Translations under genes and position numbers: made by a program | Part shown: positions 57,987 to 64,000 of the stretch, piece after piece | Layout of the letters: each line of letters begins with the position of its first letter | Position numbering within the stretch: the first letter of the stretch is position 1 | Notes under the pieces: model-generated | The model's database searches: none | Told to the model about the DNA's origin: nothing | Seen by the model: only the letters and a program-made list of their open reading frames with translations | NCBI GenBank assembly: GCA_035341015.1 | Contig: DAOQUL010000009.1 | Coordinates: forward strand, 1-64,000 | Source: JAKQIM01 sp029557965 | GTDB taxonomy: Bacteria > Chloroflexota > Anaerolineae > Anaerolineales > UBA4823 | Direction of reading: 5' to 3' | DNA length: 64,000 nt

Positions 57987-60653
57987 TCAACTGATATCAC
58001 CCTGCCCACGGTTCCAGAAACGCTCCAGCGCCTGCGCCAGCAGGTTGTGCTCGGGTTTTTCGATCTCGGGATCGATTTCGAATAATTCCTGGGCAAAACG
58101 GCGGGCTTTCTCGATCAGGTGGACATCGGTGAGGCTCGCCATGCGCAGGGTTGAGTAGCCCGCCTGGCGGGTGCCCAAGAATTCGCCCGGGCCGCGCTGT
58201 TCGAGGTCGCGCTCGGCCAAGACAAAACCGTCGTTGGTTTCGACCATAGCAGCCAGGCGCTGATTCTCAGCGGCATCGGGGTTATCTGGGACGAGGAGAC
58301 AGGTGGATGGGTGCTCGCCCCGCCCTACGCGCCCGCGGAACTGGTGCAGTTGGGCCAGGCCAAAGCGGTTGGCGCCTTCCACCAGCATCACGGTGGCGTT
58401 GGGCACATCCACGCCCACCTCAACGACCGAGGTGGAAACCAGGACGTGAAGCTGCCCATCACGGAATTGGGTCATCACGGCTTCTTTTTCTTCCGGTTTC
58501 ATGCGCCCGTGCAGAAGGCCCAGGCGGTACTTGGGGAAGATCTCTTTTTGCAGCCGGGCATGTTCTTCAACCGCAGCGAGGGCATCGCTGTTCTCGTTCT
58601 CTTCGACCAGGGGGTAGATGATGAATGCCTGGCGGCCCTGTTCTACCTGGGTGCGGATGAAGGCGTAGGCGCGCTCGCGCTCACGCGGCAGCAGCACGTG
58701 GGTTTGAATGGGCTGGCGGCCTGGGGGCATCTCATCCATCACCGAGAGGTCCAGGTCACCATAAACAGTCAGCGCCAAAGAGCGCGGAATGGGGGTGGCG
58801 GTCATCACCAACAGGTGGGGATTCTCGCCCTTGGCACGCAGCAAGGCGCGCTGCTCAACGCCGAAGCGGTGCTGTTCGTCGACCACAATCAACTGCAAAT
58901 TGGCAAAGCTGACCGGGTCTTCCAGCAGGGCGTGGGTGCCGATGACGAGCTTGATGCTGCCGTCAGCCAGGCCGGTGCGGATCTGCTCTTTCTCAGCCTC
59001 AGGGGTAGCCCCCACCAGCAGGCGGATTTGTTCCGGCTGCAGCAAGGCCTGGGTGGGCTCGCTTTTTCCGGCGCCAGCCAAGAGCTTGAGGAAACCGCGG
59101 TAGTGCTGTTCAGCCAGGATGCTGGTTGGGGCCATCACCGCCGATTGGGCGGCGTGCTCGACCAGGATGGCTGTTGCCAGGGCTGCAATGACGGTCTTGC
59201 CAGAGCCCACGTCGCCCTGCAGCAGGCGGTTCATCGGGCGGCCCGAGGCCAGGTCGGCGCGCAGGTCAGCCAGGGCGCGCTGCTGTGCGCCGGTGAGGGG
59301 AAAGGGCAAGCCGGCGACCTGCTCTGCCAGCCACTCATCGCTGACGGTGAAGGAGCGGGCAGTGCGTGCCTGCCAGGTGCGCTTCTGGCGCAGTACGCCC
59401 AACTGCAGCAAGAAGATCTCGTCGAAGGCCAGGCGGTGCCGTGCAGCCCGCAGTTGGTTGGCATTTTCGGCAAAATGCGCTTGTTCCAGGGCCAGGCCCA
59501 GGTCCATCAGGCCGGCCGAACGGCGGATGCCTTCGGGCAGGGGGTCGGCCACGCGCGGCGCCCAATAGGTCACCACCTGGTACATCAGGCGGCGCAGCCA
59601 GCGCTGGGTGATGTTGGCGGTGAGGGGATAAACCGGGACGATGCGGTTGGTGCTCAGGTTTTGCTGTTCGATCGGCTCCCATTCGGGGTTGTTCATGGTC
59701 AGGCGGCCCAGGTATTGGTCTACCTTGCCCGAGAGGGTGACCTGCATGCCCATGCGCAGGCGCTTGGCGATCCAGGGTTGGTTGAACCAGGTGACACGCA
59801 GCGATGCGGTGCCATCGGCTACCACGGCTTCAGAGGCCTGGATACGCCCGCCGCGGATGGGGCGGGTGATGATGCTGGTGAGGGTGCCAATGATGGTGAC
59901 TTCTTCGCCATAAGCCAGGCGGTTAATGGGCTTAAGCTGGGTGTAATCGTCGTAGCGGCGAGGGAAGAAGTACAGCATATCGTTGAGGGTATGCAAGCCC
60001 AAACGGGTAAGCGTTTGCCCGTGACGCGGCCCTACACCCGGCAGTACGGTGATGGATGCGCTGAGGGCCGCGGGCGGCCCTGAGACGGGCTGCCGGGCGG
60101 CTGCCGGCGAGGGCGGCGGAGCAGGGGTGAATTCTTCCTCATCATCGTCAATCTCGGGCTGGAGAGCCGGGCGAGCGGCGGGATCTTCCAATAAGTCGTT
60201 GGCGTCAGCCGGAGCTTGTTTGGGGGGAAGATCGGCTTTTTCTTTTTGGGTATTGGGCCTGGCAGGCGCGGGGTGTTCTTGGGGGGCGGCCTGTTCGGGG
60301 CGAGGCGTGCCGGCAGGTTTGGGCGCAAGGGCTGGTCTGACGGCTTTGGGCTGGGGCTTGTCGCTATGATCGATGGCAGGCTGAAGGGGAGATAGTCCCC
60401 CGCCGGCCTCGCGTTGGATGCGCTTCCACAATCCGCCGAGGATCTCGGCCCGCGAATTGGGGCTGAGGCCTGCGTAATCGCGCAGGCGGGCCACCACAGC
60501 CTGTATCAGCTCGTTCGGCAGTTCATCAGCCTGGGCCTCGGCCTGCCAGGTATCGAGCATGCGCTCTAACCCGCCAACCACAGCCCGGTTGTCGTAGTTC
60601 CGCTCAGCTTCGAGGCGGAAAAATTTTTGAAGTTTCAATAGGGATGGTTTCAT
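57987..60653 (-). CDS. recG: ATP-dependent DNA helicase RecG
   Basis: An 888-residue helicase that remodels replication forks and branches Holliday junctions. A wedge (OB) domain (about 240-330) precedes the helicase core with Walker A LLQGDVGSGKTVIAALATAI, DEQHRFG, TATPIPRSLALTVYGDLDLS and QFRGRVGRGEHPSTCLL. The N-terminal 200 residues are longer than usual and include a Pro/Ala-rich low-complexity stretch (KAVRPALAPKPAGTPRPEQA) likely to be disordered. ATG 60653 is chosen, after the DegV stop at 60673; an earlier reading would run into that gene. Confidence 0.96.
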   Translation of the reverse strand: MKPSLLKLQKFFRLEAERNYDNRAVVGGLERMLDTWQAEAQADELPNELIQAVVARLRDYAGLSPNSRAEILGGLWKRIQREAGGGLSPLQPAIDHSDKPQPKAVRPALAPKPAGTPRPEQAAPQEHPAPARPNTQKEKADLPPKQAPADANDLLEDPAARPALQPEIDDDEEEFTPAPPPSPAAARQPVSGPPAALSASITVLPGVGPRHGQTLTRLGLHTLNDMLYFFPRRYDDYTQLKPINRLAYGEEVTIIGTLTSIITRPIRGGRIQASEAVVADGTASLRVTWFNQPWIAKRLRMGMQVTLSGKVDQYLGRLTMNNPEWEPIEQQNLSTNRIVPVYPLTANITQRWLRRLMYQVVTYWAPRVADPLPEGIRRSAGLMDLGLALEQAHFAENANQLRAARHRLAFDEIFLLQLGVLRQKRTWQARTARSFTVSDEWLAEQVAGLPFPLTGAQQRALADLRADLASGRPMNRLLQGDVGSGKTVIAALATAILVEHAAQSAVMAPTSILAEQHYRGFLKLLAGAGKSEPTQALLQPEQIRLLVGATPEAEKEQIRTGLADGSIKLVIGTHALLEDPVSFANLQLIVVDEQHRFGVEQRALLRAKGENPHLLVMTATPIPRSLALTVYGDLDLSVMDEMPPGRQPIQTHVLLPRERERAYAFIRTQVEQGRQAFIIYPLVEENENSDALAAVEEHARLQKEIFPKYRLGLLHGRMKPEEKEAVMTQFRDGQLHVLVSTSVVEVGVDVPNATVMLVEGANRFGLAQLHQFRGRVGRGEHPSTCLLVPDNPDAAENQRLAAMVETNDGFVLAERDLEQRGPGEFLGTRQAGYSTLRMASLTDVHLIEKARRFAQELFEIDPEIEKPEHNLLAQALERFWNRGQGDIS

Positions 60654-60672
60654 GAGGGTAATATTGTACCAT

Positions 60673-61503
60673 CTAGCGGGTGACTGCTGCGAATCCCACA
60701 GCATTTGGCCCAAGATGCGTGCCGATGACCGTGGTGACGCTCAACATGAGAGGGGGATACTGGCAAGAAGGGGCAAATTCAGCCAGGGCCTGGCGGGCGT
60801 CTGCTTCGGCATCGGTATACAAAACGGCCAGGCGTTCGAATGGGCCCAGGGCGCGCATCATCTGGAGAAAGCGTTCAATCCCTTTGCGATGGGTGCGCGC
60901 CTCGCCCAGCCGCGATACGGTGCCATTGGCAATGCTTAAAAAGAGCTTGATCTGTAAGAGTGAGCCGATGCTGGCCTTGGCCCAAGAGATGCGCCCACTG
61001 CGGCGCACGTATTCGAGCGTGTCGAGCATCGCCATGGCATGCAGCCGGCGGCGCATGGCATAGACCATAGAGAGCACCTTATCTAGAGGCAACCCCTGGG
61101 CAGCAGCTTCAGCGGCGGCCAGGGCCTGGAACCCTGTGCCCATGGATAAAGACCCGCTGTCGAGAACCTGTACCCGGCCCCCGAAGTTGCGGGCGGCAGA
61201 CTGGGCAACATTGAAGATGCCGCTTAAGCTGGAGGCGATATGAATGGAAAGCACTTGCGTGGCGCCCTGGCTGAGCAGGGTTTCGTAGGCCTGCTCAAAC
61301 GTGCCGCTGGCGGGGGCTGCGGTGGTAGGGATCTGCGCCATGGATGGAAGCTGGCGATAAAAAGCGGCCCGGGTGATGCCGTTGCCATCCAACAGGCTTC
61401 GATCCCCGATGGTCAGAATGGCAGGGATGACGGTAATGCAGTGCGCAGCAGCCAACTCAGGCGGCAGGTCTGAGGTGCTGTCGGTAACAATGGCAACGGT
61501 CAT
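60673..61503 (-). CDS. DegV-family fatty-acid-binding protein (FakB-like)
   Basis: A 276-residue DegV protein. The N-terminal VAIVTDSTSDLPPELAAAHC, IPTTAAPASGTFEQAYETLL and SIHIASSLSGIFNVAQSAA, with LDSGSLSMGTGFQALAAAE, match the family's lipid-carboxylate-binding sites. FakB proteins present fatty acids to FakA for phosphorylation. With the second DegV gene and fakA beside it, this role is likely. It lies 1 bp after the second degV gene. Confidence 0.88.
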   Translation of the reverse strand: MTVAIVTDSTSDLPPELAAAHCITVIPAILTIGDRSLLDGNGITRAAFYRQLPSMAQIPTTAAPASGTFEQAYETLLSQGATQVLSIHIASSLSGIFNVAQSAARNFGGRVQVLDSGSLSMGTGFQALAAAEAAAQGLPLDKVLSMVYAMRRRLHAMAMLDTLEYVRRSGRISWAKASIGSLLQIKLFLSIANGTVSRLGEARTHRKGIERFLQMMRALGPFERLAVLYTDAEADARQALAEFAPSCQYPPLMLSVTTVIGTHLGPNAVGFAAVTR

Positions 61504-61504
61504 G

Positions 61505-62365
61505 TTAAATCTCTTGAGAGGGGTGCTGCATGGCGATCAATCCAATGCTGTGCGGGCCCAGCAAGGTGGCTAGAGCCAGGCTGAAGCTTTGCTCAGTCAG
61601 GGGCGTGGTGCGCATATTCTGGATGATCCGCTCGCGCAGGTTGCGGCTTTCTTGTTCGAAGTAAGGAACCCCCTGGACGATTGCCAGGTACTTCAGACGC
61701 TCAAATTCCAGGATGAATTCATACATCACATCTACCAGGTGGCGCGGGCTGCGGATCTTTTGCACATGGATGAACCGGCCATTTTCCATGATAAAAATTG
61801 GGATCATGCCGAGCATCTCGCCAACCACGGCTTGCGAGATGTCAACCTGGCCTGACCTGGATAAGTAGACCAGGTCGGGCAGGCAGTACACGGCATAGAT
61901 GTGGCGGCTGAGGCCACGCACCAGGCGGTTGATATCGTTTGAAGATGTGCCGCGCAGTACGGCCTCGGCGGCAGCTTGCACCAGAAAGCCCAGGCCTGCG
62001 GCGGTGGTCTGCGAATCGATCACGTGGACGGTGACGGGGCTTTTGAGTGTCTCGGCGGCCTGACGGGCATTGTCTACGGCTGGGCTCAGGTACGATGAGA
62101 CCAGGATGGCAATTACCTCTTGGTAGCGCGTGCCCAGGTCGGTGAAGGCCTGGCGGAAGGCCTCTACACTGGGGGCAGAGGCCTGGGGGCGCTCAAAGCG
62201 GTCAGTGGGACTGTACGGCTTATAGATCGATAGGTCAGAATTGTCTTTGAAGGTTTGCTCACCAAACCGGACCGTGTGCGGGATGACCGTTACGTGATCA
62301 TGCCCAAGAAAAGTCTGCTTGGTAAAATGGACGGTGCTGTCGGTGAGAATACAGATGCGGGGCAT
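61505..62365 (-). CDS. DegV-family fatty-acid-binding protein (FakB-like), second copy
   Basis: A 286-residue DegV protein, clearly divergent from its neighbour. Conserved parts include ICILTDSTVHFTKQTFLG, SAPSVEAFRQAFTDLGTRYQ, AILVSSYLSPAVDNARQAAE and VIDSQTTAAGLGFLVQAAA. Different FakB copies select different acyl chains, which may explain two genes. It starts 3 bp after the fakA-type gene and runs into the first DegV gene, so all three are co-transcribed. Confidence 0.88.
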   Translation of the reverse strand: MPRICILTDSTVHFTKQTFLGHDHVTVIPHTVRFGEQTFKDNSDLSIYKPYSPTDRFERPQASAPSVEAFRQAFTDLGTRYQEVIAILVSSYLSPAVDNARQAAETLKSPVTVHVIDSQTTAAGLGFLVQAAAEAVLRGTSSNDINRLVRGLSRHIYAVYCLPDLVYLSRSGQVDISQAVVGEMLGMIPIFIMENGRFIHVQKIRSPRHLVDVMYEFILEFERLKYLAIVQGVPYFEQESRNLRERIIQNMRTTPLTEQSFSLALATLLGPHSIGLIAMQHPSQEI

Positions 62366-62368
62366 AGC

Positions 62369-64000
62369 TTATTCGATGGAAATAATGAAGTTGTAATGAG
62401 GCTGCCCGCCATCTTGAACTTCTACTTCTTGGTCAGGGTAAATCTTGCGAATTGAATCTACAATGGCATTCACCTCAGGGCGAGGTGTATCGGCGCCGTA
62501 GAACATTGTAATCAACTCAAAGTGATCAACATGGGCCTTTTCCAGCAAGCTGAGGGTGGCGTCTTTTAGGGAAGATGCCGCCAGGATAAGCTTGCCATTG
62601 AGCAGGGCAATGAACTGGCCCTCTTGAACTTTTACCCCGTCGATCTCAACGCTGCGGGTGGCAACGGTGATCTCGCCGGTCTCCACCTCATCCAGGGCAG
62701 ACTGCATTTCGGCAGCGATTCCTTCGGGGTCGCCATCGGGTGCCAGGCGCAGCATGGCAGCCATGCCCTGGGGAACCGTGCGGCTGGGGATCACGGTCAG
62801 GCGCTTGACCGTGAGCTGTGCGGCAGCCTGGGCTGCCAGGATAATGTTCTTGTTGTTGGGCAGGATGAAGACCTGGTCGGTGGGCAGGTTTTCAAACGAA
62901 CGCAGGATCTCTTCGGTGCTGGGGTTCATGGTCTGCCCGCCTTCGATAATGGCCGATACGCCCAGGCTGGCAAAGACACGCGCCAGCCCTGGCCCTGGGG
63001 CAACCGCCACGACGGCAATCTGCCCCGGCTCGACGGGGGTGAGGTTCAGCTTGGCGCTGCTTTCACGCTCAATCTCTTCCATCTGTGCCACCAGGTTTTC
63101 GATGGCCACTTTGGTGACGGTGCCGATCGACTTGGTGTATTCAATGGGCAGGTACAGGTTTTCGGCGGGGACGTGAATGTGCATGCGGTACATGCGATCG
63201 CCCTCGCCAACCTGGATGGAGGTGCCCATCTCTTCCAGGTCTTCGTAAAAGTGGATCAGATCCAGGTTCTCATGGGGGCGGAAATCCACCACCACCTCAT
63301 AATCTTGCCCGGGTTCGATCGACTCGGCGGCATTCTCTAGCTTCATAGCAGAAAGCGGCTGAACGGTAAAGTTAGCTGAATCGAGGGACTGGCCGTTGGC
63401 GTAACGGACCATACCCTCTAGCATGAAGTACAGGCCTTTGCCGCCGGCATCCACAACCCCGGCGTCGCGCAGCACAGAGAGCAGTTCAGGAGTGCGTTTG
63501 ACTGATTCGTCTGCCGCCTGCACCAGGCGGTCCAGGATATCGTAAGGGTCTGTGGTCTCGGTAATGGCCTGCTCGGCGGCGGAGGCAATATCTTTGGCAA
63601 CGGTCAGGATGGTGCCTTCGACCGGGCGCACCACGCCTTTGTAGGCCGTATTGCGCCCCTGGTGAAAGGCCGCAACCAAGGCCGGGCCATCTAAGACCTC
63701 GCGGTTATCGAGGGCGCGGGCAATGCCGCGCCAAAGCTGAGAAAGGATCACGCCTGAGTTGCCGCGAGCGCCCATCAGAGCGCCATGAGCCACGGCGTGG
63801 GCCAACTTGCCCACGTTGCGCTCAGCAGAGTTGGCGATCTCGTCGTAGGCGGCCTGCATGGTGAGTACCATGTTGGTGCCTGTATCCCCATCAGGCACGG
63901 GGAAAACGTTAAGCGCATTGACGGTTTGCTGGTTGGTGCGCAGCCAGTTTAGGGCTGCTTCAACCATGGGCTTAAAAGCCTGCCCGTCAATGGGGTATTT
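62369..64000 (-). CDS. fakA: DAK2/DhaL-domain fatty acid kinase (FakA-like), 5' end beyond the window
   Basis: At least 543 residues, open to the window edge. An internal ATG at 63967 is not the true start: the eleven codons upstream (KYPIDGQAFKP) continue the family's conserved N-terminus. The DAK2/DhaL domain shows NALNVFPVPDGDTGTNM and GARGNSGVILSQLWRG, whose Asp residues bind Mg-ATP. The C-terminal half is the DegV-like lobe, ending EVNAIVDSIRKIYPDQEVEV. The kinase phosphorylates fatty acids bound by FakB for phospholipid synthesis. First of a fakA-degV-degV-recG-coaD run. Confidence 0.92.
   Translation of the reverse strand, partial: KYPIDGQAFKPMVEAALNWLRTNQQTVNALNVFPVPDGDTGTNMVLTMQAAYDEIANSAERNVGKLAHAVAHGALMGARGNSGVILSQLWRGIARALDNREVLDGPALVAAFHQGRNTAYKGVVRPVEGTILTVAKDIASAAEQAITETTDPYDILDRLVQAADESVKRTPELLSVLRDAGVVDAGGKGLYFMLEGMVRYANGQSLDSANFTVQPLSAMKLENAAESIEPGQDYEVVVDFRPHENLDLIHFYEDLEEMGTSIQVGEGDRMYRMHIHVPAENLYLPIEYTKSIGTVTKVAIENLVAQMEEIERESSAKLNLTPVEPGQIAVVAVAPGPGLARVFASLGVSAIIEGGQTMNPSTEEILRSFENLPTDQVFILPNNKNIILAAQAAAQLTVKRLTVIPSRTVPQGMAAMLRLAPDGDPEGIAAEMQSALDEVETGEITVATRSVEIDGVKVQEGQFIALLNGKLILAASSLKDATLSLLEKAHVDHFELITMFYGADTPRPEVNAIVDSIRKIYPDQEVEVQDGGQPHYNFIISIE

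Noticed and set aside
58311..60083. 590-codon open frame on the plus strand opposite recG
   Set aside because: It is antisense to a clear RecG protein, has no family motifs, and its Gln/Ala/Gly/His-rich composition is expected from high-GC complementary frames.
1..64000. tRNA, rRNA, CRISPR arrays, insertion sequences or prophage
   Set aside because: No cloverleaf with a CCA-type end, no rRNA-like stretch, no regularly spaced repeats, and no transposase, integrase or phage structural gene was recognised.

Overview
The window looks like chromosomal DNA of a Chloroflexota bacterium, probably class Anaerolineae, from a scaffolded draft or metagenome assembly (100 Ns at 55902-56001). This is inferred from gene content, not from a marker phylogeny. 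The DNA is GC-rich with a fully bacterial gene layout. It carries Ser/Thr kinases with exported sensor parts, a BTAD/NB-ARC/TPR regulator, ATPase-kinase fusions, a fused 2-oxoacid dehydrogenase E1, a UbiA/UbiD pair suggesting menaquinone synthesis, and an rpfB/yabE-like gene next to rsmA as in Gram-positive bacteria. I see no tRNA, rRNA, CRISPR array, insertion sequence or prophage.

Region by region: 1-5083 (+) holds a glycosyltransferase, a methyltransferase and a Ser/Thr kinase with an extracytoplasmic propeller, ending in a 46-bp perfect palindrome shared with the convergent cluster. 5075-10593 (-) has an ECF sigma factor, a very large membrane anti-sigma factor and a cyclic-nucleotide-gated patatin. 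10717-19489 (-) is one long co-directional run: L,D-transpeptidase, S41 protease, cytochrome c-like lipoprotein, then E1, E2 and E3 of a 2-oxoacid dehydrogenase complex, with a GxxExxY gene bounded by inverted repeats lodged between E1 and E2. 19567-30137 (-) is a patchwork of small-molecule enzymes and membrane proteins plus a RidA remnant. 30411-36663 holds an SDR, a UbiA prenyltransferase, a GreA-like protein (+), and a ubiD-ABC transporter operon.

36711-40170 (+) starts with a near-consensus promoter and encodes roadblock, V4R and response-regulator proteins, then an MFS carrier. 40130-45366 (-) has rsmA, the G5/3D wall-hydrolase-like gene, small membrane proteins, a C39-like peptidase, an epimerase and an autoregulated TetR gene. 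45455-49195 (-) is the large BTAD regulator; the 479-bp gap behind it holds two copies of a promoter-like module with 12-bp-spaced direct repeats. 49675-56750 (-) encodes a membrane-sensor/ATPase protein, an ATPase-Ser/Thr-kinase fusion and a polymer-forming (bactofilin-like) membrane protein: the best candidate here for a poorly described signalling system. 56764-64000 (-) is a housekeeping block: fakA, two degV (fakB-like) genes, recG, coaD and a coiled-coil protein ending at an intrinsic terminator.

The main theme is envelope sensing and signal transduction (two kinases, ECF/anti-sigma pair, roadblock/V4R/receiver trio, ATPase pair, BTAD and TetR regulators) set among central metabolism and lipid/quinone genes. 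All functions are read from sequence motifs and remembered families; no database search was run.
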